Assembly (NCBI GenBank): GCA_021157505.1
Contig: JAGGWI010000033.1
Span: forward strand, 1-10,666
Direction: 5' to 3'
DNA length: 10,666 nt
Source of the DNA: Desulfuromusa sp.
GTDB lineage: Bacteria > Desulfobacterota > Desulfuromonadia > Desulfuromonadales > Geopsychrobacteraceae
Made by a program: the position numbers and the translations under genes. Under the pieces are notes generated by a model. It worked only from the letters and a program-made list of their open reading frames with translations, had not been told where the DNA came from and did no database searches. This document shows, in pieces, positions 1-6,347 of the stretch (the first letter of the stretch is position 1; each line of letters begins with the position of its first letter).

Positions 1-519
1 CTCGCGGTTCTGACCCTCACCCGTCATCAAGAAAAATCTGGACAGCGCAATGAAATTTTAACCGCCCTACTGGAGATTGTAAAAAACCCACTGATTCTGT
101 CAATTGCCGCGGGAGTCATTATTTCTTTGATCGGCATTGATGTCCCGAACATCCTCCTGGAAACTGGCGGTTATTTTGCCCAAATGACATTACCGCTGGC
201 ACTCCTTTGTGCTGGAGCATCAATTCGCCTGCACGAATTCCAAACTTCCCCGCCATTGTATTGGGCGTTCACGGGTAAATTACTTTTTGTTCCTCTGATT
301 ATCACAACAGGGGGAATTATTCTGGGGCTGCGGGGAGAAGAACTGGGAGTTCTCTATCTGATGTGTGCAGCACCGACTGCCGCTGTAAGTTACCCGATGA
401 CTCAAGCCCTCGGCGGAAACCACCACCTGGCGGCAGCAATTATTGCCGCAACCTCGCTGGGTTCACTGTTTTTTACCACTCTGGGGATCTTCCTGCTGCG
501 GAGTTTTCAGCTGATCTAG
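1..519 (+). CDS. AEC-family (auxin efflux carrier-like) permease, C-terminal part
   Basis: Frame 1 is open from the first base to a TAG at 517-519, giving the last 172 residues of a membrane protein whose start lies outside the window. The visible part alternates hydrophobic helices with short polar turns. It includes motifs typical of the C-terminal half of AEC-family secondary transporters: a NPLI stretch, then TLPLALLCAGAS, then YLMCAAPTAAVSYPMTQALGG, with a final helix ending near SFQLI. About five membrane segments can be counted. Known members export or import small organic acids or auxin-like acids; nothing here fixes the substrate. The stop codon coincides with the left end of a palindromic element (517-679). 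Removing that element and one TA still leaves TAG, so the protein end was probably not changed by the insertion. Confidence 0.8.
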   Translation, partial: LAVLTLTRHQEKSGQRNEILTALLEIVKNPLILSIAAGVIISLIGIDVPNILLETGGYFAQMTLPLALLCAGASIRLHEFQTSPPLYWAFTGKLLFVPLIITTGGIILGLRGEELGVLYLMCAAPTAAVSYPMTQALGGNHHLAAAIIAATSLGSLFFTTLGIFLLRSFQLI

Positions 520-679
520 TGTTCCGTTTGGTTAATCGTGACGCATAATTCTGAGTTATTTTGTTTGTTGCCAAGGCCTGCCGATGCTGCCCTAGCTTGC
601 GCTAAAGCAAAGAGGCATAACGCAGGCAGCAAGCAAAAGAGCCAGAATTAAAGGATAGGATTAACCAAACGGGACACTA
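517..679. mobile_element. 163-bp TA-flanked palindromic MITE-like element
   Basis: The two ends are near-perfect inverted repeats: 517-537 reads TA followed by GTGTTCCGTTTGGTTAATC, and 659-679 is its reverse complement with one mismatch. Inside, 546-572 and 625-650 are also largely complementary. The apex has TAGC (593-596) opposite GCTA (601-604), so the whole unit can fold as one long imperfect hairpin centred near 598. TA occurs at both outer edges. Excision with one TA gives CTAG, the target preferred by IS630-type transposases as I recall. The element has no coding capacity. I infer a non-autonomous IS630/Tc1-like MITE. A large bacterial interspersed palindrome of another kind is the alternative. 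Confidence 0.7.
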
Positions 680-707
680 GCTATCCCTGATAATTTTAGC
701 ATCGTTC

Positions 708-892
708 CTATTCTTTACTGAGAAAAGGATTAGGCTTGCAAAAAAATAACATGACCAATCTAGCATCTTTCCTTAGAGCCATCTTTTGATGCGGTTCAAT
801 CTCAAAATCCTCAACATAGCCCTGCTACGCCTGCGGTTTTGCTCAATCACCACATCAAAATCTGACCCCAATCCAAGCGCAATATCGACCAT
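708..892 (-). other. Possible small ORF or frameshifted gene remnant behind vapC
   Basis: On the minus strand, 19 nt past the vapC stop, an ATG at 892 follows AGGA with a 7-nt gap. It opens a 39-codon frame that ends at 773 (MVDIALGLGSDFDVVIEQ at its start, basic afterwards). From about 827 down to a TAG at 708-710, a second frame reads QGYVEDFEIEPHQ and continues to FFCKPNPFLSKE. Moving from one frame to the other would need one inserted base near the CAAAACC run and would still meet a TAG. The second half therefore looks like a decayed coding sequence rather than a random string. I do not recognise the protein. Either the 39-residue ORF is real and co-transcribed with vapBC, or the whole stretch is a broken gene. 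The rest of 680-911 shows nothing else. Confidence 0.25.
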
Positions 893-911
893 GTTATTTT
901 CCTACAAGCCC

Positions 912-1289
912 TTAGGGTCTGAACTTTTTGATTTGAAGGTCTTTCATCACTTTGTAGTGCTTGTCGTTAGCCGTTAAAACTGGAATTCCGTGGCTAATGG
1001 CCGTTGCTCCAATAAGTGCATCAGCAAGTTGGATTGAATGGCTCAAAAAATGTTGTTCAACGTAGAACATTGCTTTTGCTGAAATTTCTTCAGAAATATA
1101 CAGGATTTTTGCGTTCCAGATATGCAGGGCCTTGCGGAGAGTGTTTAGCTCCTGCTTATTTCTCATCCCCTGAACAAGTTCCATGTAGGTGACGACAGAA
1201 ATGAAGAAGCCATTTGAATTTTCAATAATCTGATACGCTTTTTCATTCCCCTTCAAATACCAGATGAGGACGTCAGTATCGACAATCAT
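912..1289 (-). CDS. vapC: VapC-type PIN-domain ribonuclease toxin
   Basis: This 125-residue protein is a complete PIN domain. The acidic residues expected to bind Mg2+/Mn2+ are visible: D4 and D6 in MIVDTDVLIWYL, E37 in YMELVQG, D90 in QLADALIGA and D109 in LTANDKHY. VapC toxins cleave RNA, often tRNA or rRNA sites, when their antitoxin is lost; the target here cannot be told. The start ATG at 1289 overlaps the stop of the upstream antitoxin gene as ATGA, implying translational coupling and a bicistronic module. Length is normal for the family and all catalytic acids are kept, so the toxin is probably active. Confidence 0.88.
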   Translation of the reverse strand: MIVDTDVLIWYLKGNEKAYQIIENSNGFFISVVTYMELVQGMRNKQELNTLRKALHIWNAKILYISEEISAKAMFYVEQHFLSHSIQLADALIGATAISHGIPVLTANDKHYKVMKDLQIKKFRP

Positions 1290-1522
1290 TGAACCCTGTT
1301 TTTTCTCAGATTTCTTACATGGGCATCAACATTTTCAAACGCATCGTTGTCCTTCCACATCCCGAACAATTCATTTTCATCATTTTTATCGTTCATCTTG
1401 CGAAAGGGTACCAGCTTTGCGCAGGGTTTCCCGCGGAAAGTAATCACCACCTCTTCACCCCGGCTAACTGAGTCTATGAGCTCTTTAGAGTGGAATCTTA
1501 AGTCTTTTGCCGTTGCTTTCAT
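1286..1522 (-). CDS. Phd/YefM-family antitoxin paired with VapC
   Basis: The 78-residue product has the Phd/YefM N-terminal fold signature: MKATAKDLRFHSKELIDSV, then GEEVVITFRGKPCAKLVP (about residues 22-39). A charged C-terminal tail (about 40-78) is the part that normally wraps the toxin. Such antitoxins dimerise, bind the operon operator through the N-terminal domain and inhibit the toxin through the tail. The gene starts at ATG 1522 and its stop overlaps the PIN toxin start by four bases. The pairing of a Phd-type antitoxin with a PIN toxin is common. An 8-bp inverted repeat 18 bases upstream is a good candidate for the autoregulatory operator. Confidence 0.85.
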   Translation of the reverse strand: MKATAKDLRFHSKELIDSVSRGEEVVITFRGKPCAKLVPFRKMNDKNDENELFGMWKDNDAFENVDAHVRNLRKNRVQ

Positions 1523-1539
1523 AGGACATCCAATACTTT

Positions 1540-1576
1540 AAGTTTATTCTTTATAGTATAAACTTCAAGTGGTCAA
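1540..1576 (-). promoter_or_regulatory. Putative vapBC promoter with inverted-repeat operator
   Basis: An inverted repeat AAGTTTAT (1540-1547) / ATAAACTT (1558-1565) with a 10-base spacer lies just ahead of the antitoxin start. On the minus strand, TTGACC (1571-1576) and TATAAA (1550-1555) could serve as -35 and -10 boxes with a 15-base spacer, which is shorter than ideal. The repeat overlaps the candidate -10, as expected for repression by the antitoxin-toxin complex. The boxes are read by eye only. Confidence 0.4.
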
Positions 1577-1712
1577 AGGGTCAATGGAAATTTCTATGAA
1601 TAGTGTGAAACGCTGAAAGATGACACGATTAGACAGAACAGGAGGGCGACAATCATTACTAATCATCCAAGGACGATTGAGCTCTGCCCGCAAACAGAAC
1701 GTATGGCAACGA

Positions 1713-1753
1713 ACGGCATGCAGAACCCTTTATTCAAGGGAACTGCATACCGT
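1713..1753. repeat. Extended imperfect palindrome
   Basis: The 41-base sequence can pair ACGG/CCGT, then (across one mismatch) ATGCAG/CTGCAT, then (across an AA/AA internal loop) CCCTT/AAGGG around a TATTC loop. That is 15 pairs in total. It lies 76 bases past the flavoprotein stop on that gene's downstream side. It could be part of its 3' end structure, a protein-binding site, or a decayed mobile palindrome. Confidence 0.45.
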
Positions 1754-1828
1754 CAGCAGCATGAGAAAAAGACGTAGCTGACCAGCAAATTTCACTGTAC
1801 CGATTATTGGCATTTGGAAGTCGCAGAG

Positions 1829-3007
1829 TTATTTAAACCCGTGCTCCTGATGTTTCGTGGCAATCGTTTGAGCAAGATTTTCAAGGGCTTCAAAATCAAC
1901 ATCGGAGGGCGTCCCTTTGGCAAGAACCGGGTCAAGAACTTCAACTTTCAGGTTTGGAATCATCCCCGCTAGTATTTCAACCGATTTTCCACCCCATCCG
2001 TAAGAGCCAATGATGGATAAAAATTTAGCTTTAGGACGCAAAGCGTTTGCGAGGTAGGCTCCATAAACAACGTTTGGATGAGGACCGGAAAGAACTGTCG
2101 GAGTCCCAAGAACAATGGTCCCTGCATCAACAAGAGCCATCGCAAGTTTTCCGATATCGGTAACCGTCAAGTTGAACAGCTCGACCTTGACTCCTTTTTT
2201 CACCAATGATGCCGTCAGAAAATCCACCATTATTTTGGTGCTGTTGTGCATCGAAATGTAAGGCAAAACGACCGTATTTTTCAGGCTACTTCCGACCCAT
2301 TCTTTATGTGCCTCAATAATGAATTCCGGCCGAGAATAAATCTGCCCATGGCTGGGGGCAATAAGGTCTATATCGTAAGCAGAAATCTTTTCCAGATTTT
2401 TCGCAATGATCTTTCGAAAGGGCATCATCACTTCAGCGTAATAGCGTTTGGCCGCTTCATAGACACGGGCCTCATCGGTTACAAAAAGATCTGTTGACGC
2501 AATGTGCGCACCAAAAAAATCACAGCTGAATAAGATTTTATCCTCTTGCAAGTAAGCAACCATGGTTTCTGGCCAGTGAACCCAAGGGGTATATATAAAC
2601 TCCAGAGTCTTGTTTCCCAAAGAGAGGGTTTCTCCATCAGTAACCGTGATAATGGAGTCCTCGGCAATGGGAAGAATATCCATAAGAAGCCCCTTCGCCT
2701 TGGTGCTGGTAATCAATTTTGCATCGGGATAGCGAGAGAGGATATGGTGGAGACTGCCGGAGTGGTCTTGCTCAGCGTGCAGAGAGATAACATAGTCAAG
2801 GATAGGAACATCTTTAAGTTGCGCCTCCAGTTCAGAAAACAGCGGGGATTCAACGGTGTCTATTAAAACCGTTTTTTCACTGCCATTAATCAGATAAGCA
2901 TTATAGCTTGTCCCATCTGGAAGAGGAATGAGCGCATCAAAAAGGCGACTATCCCAATCCTGGACTCCCATCCAATAGATATTATCTCTAATTTTTCTTG
3001 GTTCCAT
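1829..3007 (-). CDS. fprA: A-type flavoprotein (FprA/ROO family), flavodiiron oxygen or NO reductase
   Basis: This is a cytoplasmic two-domain flavodiiron protein of 392 residues. The N-terminal metallo-beta-lactamase-like domain (about 1-245) carries the whole diiron ligand set, in this numbering H77, E79, D81 and H82 (LHAEQDHSG), H144 (WVHWPET), D163 (SCDFFGAH) and H220 (APSHGQIY). The C-terminal flavodoxin-like domain (about 246-392) would hold FMN; GTPTVLSGPHPN and IGSYGWGGKSVE are its typical loops. Family members reduce O2 to water or NO to N2O with electrons from rubredoxin or a flavin reductase. No such partner gene is in the window. I choose ATG 3007 because GGGGAG (3016-3021) stands 8 bases before it; an upstream in-frame TTG at 3013 would be only 2 bases from that site. 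O2 versus NO preference cannot be decided here. Confidence 0.92.
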   Translation of the reverse strand: MEPRKIRDNIYWMGVQDWDSRLFDALIPLPDGTSYNAYLINGSEKTVLIDTVESPLFSELEAQLKDVPILDYVISLHAEQDHSGSLHHILSRYPDAKLITSTKAKGLLMDILPIAEDSIITVTDGETLSLGNKTLEFIYTPWVHWPETMVAYLQEDKILFSCDFFGAHIASTDLFVTDEARVYEAAKRYYAEVMMPFRKIIAKNLEKISAYDIDLIAPSHGQIYSRPEFIIEAHKEWVGSSLKNTVVLPYISMHNSTKIMVDFLTASLVKKGVKVELFNLTVTDIGKLAMALVDAGTIVLGTPTVLSGPHPNVVYGAYLANALRPKAKFLSIIGSYGWGGKSVEILAGMIPNLKVEVLDPVLAKGTPSDVDFEALENLAQTIATKHQEHGFK

Positions 3008-3247
3008 AAACAAATCTCCCCTACTGGTTATTTTGAGGCCATCAAAGAATATTTTTACTTCTTTTTATCACCTCAGATTTTACCCAGTAAGGCGGGTGGT
3101 TGTCTAGTCTTGATAATAAGGATTGGCTTCATTGTGGGTTCATCGATTCGAATCTTGTTTCACATAGATGGGTATGAATTAGTTCTGGCAACGTGAGAAA
3201 TCGATGGATAAAGAGGATTTGAACTGGAGAAGCTACGGAACTTTGAA
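3008..3247. other. Leader and upstream region of fprA
   Basis: These 240 bases hold no gene. Besides the ribosome-binding site, two small palindromes are seen: TTTGA-N5-TCAAA at 3032-3046 and GATTCGAATC at 3145-3154. The first has an FNR/CRP-like look, but its spacer is one base short of TTGAT-N4-ATCAA. No strong promoter boxes were found by eye. The flavoprotein gene could be read from here or from the ugpC transcript upstream. Confidence 0.4.
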
Positions 3248-3565
3248 TTACATGCCATAATCACGCTCGACTTTAGATATCCGAACCTTGAATGATGAAT
3301 ACCAGTTTTTACGGCCTGCCTTCTGAGCTTCCTGATGCTCAAAGTTCTTTTTCCAGAGCCGGATGGCTTCAAGATCTGTCCAGTATGAAACCGTTATTCC
3401 AATATCTTCGCGTGCTGATTCAATTCCCAGAAAACCGGGCTGTTTTGAGGCTAGTCCAACCATCTTTGCCGCTATTTCACTGTAACCATTTTCACCCGAG
3501 GTACGATAAGATGTGAAAATAACAGCATAGTAGGGAGGCTCAGGGGTCATGGCGATGAGCTTCAT
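3248..3565 (-). CDS. YqjZ-like antibiotic biosynthesis monooxygenase (ABM) domain protein
   Basis: The 105-residue product is a single ABM-fold (dimeric alpha-beta barrel) domain. Its blocks are PPYYAVIFTSYRT, ENGYSEIAAKMVGLA, QPGFLGIESARED, GITVSYWTDLEAIRLWK and VRISKVERDYGM. These match the Bacillus YqjZ-type subgroup as I recall it. Family members range from quinone-forming monooxygenases to heme-degrading proteins, and most are of unknown function; I cannot assign a substrate. The ATG at 3565-3563 overlaps the stop of ugpC as TGATG, so translation is probably coupled and the protein would be made along with the transporter ATPase. An in-frame TTG at 3568 is less likely. Why an ABM protein would travel with UgpC is unclear. 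Confidence 0.8.
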   Translation of the reverse strand: MKLIAMTPEPPYYAVIFTSYRTSGENGYSEIAAKMVGLASKQPGFLGIESAREDIGITVSYWTDLEAIRLWKKNFEHQEAQKAGRKNWYSSFKVRISKVERDYGM

Positions 3566-4668
3566 CAATAGATCGACAGCTCTGATTCGGCATCAAAAAT
3601 ATGTAGATGGGTGAGATCAAGAACCACCTGTAGTTGATCGCCTACCGAAAAATGGCGGCGCCCTTCGGCTCTGGCAATCAGGTTTGCCCCTTGTAGATCC
3701 ATATGCAGGTTGGTTTCATTGCCCAGCAGTTCAACAATTTTAACGGTACCGTTAGCAGTGAAAGATAGATCAGCCGGATTCTCATCATCAGCATGGGCAA
3801 TAAGTAAGTCTTCGGTTCGTAAGCCAAGAATAACCTTTTGCCCCTCTTTAAGCTGATTGTTTTCTCTCTTCGGGATCGGAATTTCAAGCTGCTCGCTCAG
3901 TTTAAGCTTCAGCCCATCCGCCCCGGCAACAATTTCTGCGGGGTGAAGGTTCATTGGTGGAGAACCCATAAATCCGGCGACAAAAGCATTGGCCGGGTGC
4001 TGGAATATTTCCATCGGGCTACCGACCTGCTCAATATAGCCATCACGCATAACCACGATCCGATCCGCCAGAGTCATCGCCTCGACCTGATCGTGGGTGA
4101 CGTAGATAATCGTATTCTGAACTTCCTGGTGCAGTAGTTTGATCTCCAACCGCATCTGGGTTCGCAATTTGGCATCAAGATTGGAGAGCGGCTCATCAAA
4201 CAGATAAACCTCAGGGCGACGAACCAGAGCCCGTCCCATAGCAACCCGCTGCCGCTGCCCTCCAGATAACTCATGTGGCTTACGAAACAGAAAGTCTTCA
4301 AGTTCCAGCATCACTGCTATTTCCCGAACCCGTGTCTCTATCTCATCTTTGGGCATTTTTCTTAAGGTCAGGCCAAAAGACATATTTTTATAAACGTTCA
4401 TATGCGGATAGAGGGCATAGTTCTGAAACACCATCGCCGCATCCCGGTCTTTTGGTGCAACATCGTTGACCACCCGGCCGGAAATTTCAATGGTTCCAGC
4501 GGTAATATCTTCCAGCCCAGCAATCATTCTCAGAACAGTTGATTTACCACAACCGGACGGGCCGACAAAAACCACAAACTCTTTATCGGTGATATCCAGA
4601 TTGATGCCGTGGACAACTTCCAGTTTGCCATATTTTTTGAAAAGATCTTTTAAAGTCACACTGGCCAT
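3565..4668 (-). CDS. ugpC: UgpC, ATPase of the glycerophosphate ABC importer
   Basis: This is a MalK/UgpC-class ABC ATPase of 367 residues acting at the cytoplasmic face. Visible motifs are Walker A GPSGCGKST (36-44), the Q-loop at Q82 (VFQNYALYPHMNV), signature LSGGQRQR (134-141), Walker B VYLFDEP (154-160), the D-loop SNLDAKLR, and the switch histidine H192 in VTHDQVEAMTLADR. The C-terminal third (about 240-367) is the regulatory TOBE region typical of sugar and glycerophosphate importers. ATG 4668 (MASVTLKDL) is chosen because GGAG (4678-4681) lies 9 bases upstream; an in-frame GTG at 4683 would overlap that site. The gene faces away from ugpB, unlike the single ugpBAEC direction of E. coli, and is followed by the ABM gene with a TGATG overlap. 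Confidence 0.93.
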   Translation of the reverse strand: MASVTLKDLFKKYGKLEVVHGINLDITDKEFVVFVGPSGCGKSTVLRMIAGLEDITAGTIEISGRVVNDVAPKDRDAAMVFQNYALYPHMNVYKNMSFGLTLRKMPKDEIETRVREIAVMLELEDFLFRKPHELSGGQRQRVAMGRALVRRPEVYLFDEPLSNLDAKLRTQMRLEIKLLHQEVQNTIIYVTHDQVEAMTLADRIVVMRDGYIEQVGSPMEIFQHPANAFVAGFMGSPPMNLHPAEIVAGADGLKLKLSEQLEIPIPKRENNQLKEGQKVILGLRTEDLLIAHADDENPADLSFTANGTVKIVELLGNETNLHMDLQGANLIARAEGRRHFSVGDQLQVVLDLTHLHIFDAESELSIY

Positions 4669-4709
4669 GAACAAAGACTCCACCCAGACAGGAACTTTTA
4701 ACTGCCTAA

Positions 4710-4737
4710 AATTATTAAGAACTAATCATTATTTCAA
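4710..4737 (-). promoter_or_regulatory. Candidate sigma70-like promoter for ugpC
   Basis: On the minus strand, TTGAAA (4732-4737) is separated by 16 bases from ATAATT (4710-4715), about 40 bases ahead of the ugpC start. A perfect TATAAT also exists at 4772-4777, but no good -35 stands at a proper distance from it. Either could be the ugpC promoter. Confidence 0.35.
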
Positions 4738-4797
4738 TACAAGAGCAGGGCAACTGATGGTTCTCATTTAAATTATATATTTTTTGCGTCAAAGTCA

Positions 4798-4826
4798 TTG
4801 ACGAATCGGTTTTCTTAGTCTTTACT
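4798..4826 (+). promoter_or_regulatory. Candidate sigma70-like promoter for the ugpBAE operon
   Basis: TTGACG (4798-4803) is followed after 17 bases by TTTACT (4821-4826), which matches the -10 consensus at four of six places. It would give a leader of about 110 bases ahead of ugpB. The placement was made by eye, so moderate trust only. Confidence 0.35.
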
Positions 4827-4849
4827 TGTTGTATTAGAAAATAAATTGA

Positions 4850-4862
4850 TGTTCGTTGAACA
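4850..4862. promoter_or_regulatory. Small palindrome, possible operator in the ugp divergent region
   Basis: TGTTC-GTT-GAACA is a perfect inverted repeat with a 3-base centre, lying between the candidate ugpB promoter and its start codon. The left part, GATGTTCGTT (4848-4857), resembles a GlpR half-site (WATKYTCGWW, from memory) at nine of ten positions, but the right half does not follow the full GlpR spacing. It could bind a DeoR/GlpR-type or LacI-type repressor responding to a glycerophosphate. Confidence 0.3.
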
Positions 4863-4929
4863 CTTTGCACCATCAAACAGTCGCTTGCAAGAACTTATGT
4901 TGAGAACGACAGCACTCTAAACCTATCTC

Positions 4930-4935
4930 AGGAGG
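4930..4935 (+). promoter_or_regulatory. Strong ribosome-binding site of ugpB
   Basis: AGGAGG stands 5 bases before the ATG at 4941. It is the strongest Shine-Dalgarno sequence in the window, fitting the need for a high level of periplasmic binding protein relative to the permeases, whose sites are weak. Confidence 0.85.
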
Positions 4936-4940
4936 AAAGC

Positions 4941-6269
4941 ATGTCCAAAATCAAATGTTTCTGGCTGGTTATGGCAGTAGGTATGCTGATCAGTTTTGCT
5001 GGATCAGCGTTTGCAAAACCGATCGATATCCATTGGTGGCACGCTATGCGTGGGGCACGTGGCGAAGTTGTACAGCACATTGTTGATCAATTTAACAATT
5101 CTCAGTCTGATTACCGGGTGGTTCCAACCTACAAAGGCGCTTACGATGAAGTCGTCAATGCCGGGGTTGCTGCTGTACGAGCCGGGAAACAGCCACATAT
5201 CCTCCAGTCATTTGAGGTTGGCACCCAAACCATGATGATGTCGGGCGCCATTTATCCGGTCTATCAATTGATGGCCGACAAAGGCTACAACATCGACTGG
5301 TCTCAGTACCTGCAACCAGTTCTCTCCTATTACATGAATGCTGATGGCAACCTGATGTCGATGCCGTTCAATTCATCAACACCGGTTATGTATTACAATG
5401 TCGACCTGTTTAAAAAAGCCGGTATTCCCATGTTATCCAAGGATAAACCGATCACTTGGGATAAACTGGGCGAAATCACTGGTAAACTGGTCAAGTCAGG
5501 GGTAGAGGGTGGTCTGGTCACAGCCTGGCAGTCCTGGACTCAGGTAGAAAACTACAGTGCTATCCATAATATTCCTTTTGCCAGCAGAGCAAATGGCTAT
5601 AAGGGGCTCGATACCAAGCTACTGATCAATAATGACAAAGTTGTCAATCATATTGCTCGACTGAAGAGCTGGATGGCTGATAAACGCTTTTACTATGGTG
5701 GGCAGAAATATCAGGGGCCAAAATCTGAATTTATTGCTCAGAATGCTGGTGTTTACATCGATTCGATCAGCGGTATTGCCAAACTGAAAAAAGCGGTTAA
5801 AGATTTCACCTGGGATGTTGCGCCACTGCCGGTGGAAGCTTGGATGAAAGAGCCACAGAACAGTATCATTGGTGGAGCTTCCCTGTGGGTTTTCAAGGGA
5901 CTTCCAAAGAAAGATTATGCCGGGGTTGCCGCATTCATGAAGCACTTGTCCAGCAACGAATCACAGATCTATTGGCATAAACAAACCGGCTATTTCCCGA
6001 TTACCCTGACCGCTTATGAGCAACTTAAATCTGAGGGGTACTATAAAAAGAATCCCCTGCAGGAAGTTGGCATCAAGCAGTTGACCCGGCGGACTCCAAC
6101 TGAGATTTCTCGCGGCCTGCGCCTCGGTTATTTCATTCAGATTCGTAACATCATCAACGAAGAACTTGAGCTGGTTTGGAATGACTCCAAAACCCCTCAA
6201 CAGGCATTGGATAACGCCGTGGCCAGAAGTAACGTGAAGCTGCGTGAGTTTGAAAGAATCTACAAATAG
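4941..6269 (+). CDS. ugpB: UgpB, periplasmic glycerophosphate-binding protein
   Basis: This is a 442-residue extracellular solute-binding protein of family 1, close to E. coli UgpB. A Sec signal peptide is plain: MSKIKC, a hydrophobic core, then GSAFA with cleavage expected after A25. There is no lipobox cysteine near the cleavage site, so the protein should be free in the periplasm. UgpB-type blocks follow: IHWWHAMRGARGE, YRVVPTYKGAYDEVVNAG, FEVGTQTMMMSGAIYPV, MPFNSSTPVMYYNVDLFKKAG and AWQSWTQVENYSAIHN. UgpB proteins bind sn-glycerol-3-phosphate and/or glycerophosphodiesters; stereochemical preference cannot be read from the sequence. It opens a plus-strand operon with the two permeases and a glycerol-1-phosphate dehydrogenase homologue. 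A GC-rich hairpin follows the stop codon, likely protecting the ugpB message. Confidence 0.93.
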   Translation: MSKIKCFWLVMAVGMLISFAGSAFAKPIDIHWWHAMRGARGEVVQHIVDQFNNSQSDYRVVPTYKGAYDEVVNAGVAAVRAGKQPHILQSFEVGTQTMMMSGAIYPVYQLMADKGYNIDWSQYLQPVLSYYMNADGNLMSMPFNSSTPVMYYNVDLFKKAGIPMLSKDKPITWDKLGEITGKLVKSGVEGGLVTAWQSWTQVENYSAIHNIPFASRANGYKGLDTKLLINNDKVVNHIARLKSWMADKRFYYGGQKYQGPKSEFIAQNAGVYIDSISGIAKLKKAVKDFTWDVAPLPVEAWMKEPQNSIIGGASLWVFKGLPKKDYAGVAAFMKHLSSNESQIYWHKQTGYFPITLTAYEQLKSEGYYKKNPLQEVGIKQLTRRTPTEISRGLRLGYFIQIRNIINEELELVWNDSKTPQQALDNAVARSNVKLREFERIYK

Positions 6270-6294
6270 TCTCTTTATATTGTTTTAACTTCAA

Positions 6295-6327
6295 TCGGGG
6301 GCATCCTTTTCTTGGGGGTGCCCCCGA
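6295..6327 (+). promoter_or_regulatory. GC-rich intercistronic hairpin between ugpB and ugpA
   Basis: TCGGGGGCATCC (6295-6306) pairs with GGGTGCCCCCGA (6316-6327) around a 9-base loop, giving 12 pairs including one T-G wobble. No T tract follows, so it is not a classic terminator. Placed right after the binding-protein gene, it most likely stabilises the ugpB message against 3' exonucleases and lowers permease expression, as palindromes do after malE-like genes. Confidence 0.75.
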
Positions 6328-6347
6328 ATCGGTGATACTATTCCACC

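Larger units (their letters stand above)
1523..1828. other. Intergenic stretch between vapBC and fprA
   Basis: No convincing gene is visible in these 306 bases on either strand; all frames are short and lack a ribosome-binding site. The stretch contains the vapBC promoter region at its left end and one extended imperfect palindrome at 1713-1753. No T-rich tract follows that palindrome on either strand, so there is no clear terminator for the flavoprotein gene. Confidence 0.5.

Noticed and set aside
786..977. 63-codon plus-strand open frame.
   Set aside because: It overlaps the 3' end of vapC on the opposite strand, lacks a ribosome-binding site, and has no recognisable domain.
3032..3046. 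TTTGA-N5-TCAAA as an FNR/CRP box for fprA.
   Set aside because: The spacing is one base short of the TTGAT-N4-ATCAA form, and it lies only 25 bases before the start codon with no promoter boxes placed around it.
3140..3235. TTCGAATC and GATTTGAAC strings reminiscent of tRNA T-loops.
   Set aside because: The flanking bases do not form a T-stem or an acceptor stem on either strand, so no tRNA gene is supported.
4788..4793. Minus-strand TTGACG as the -35 box of the TATAAT at 4772-4777.
   Set aside because: The spacer is only 10 bases, far too short for sigma70.
4861..4875. TTGAACACTTTGCAC as a sigma54 promoter.
   Set aside because: The -24 element lacks the essential GG, and the sigma70-like boxes upstream are a better fit.
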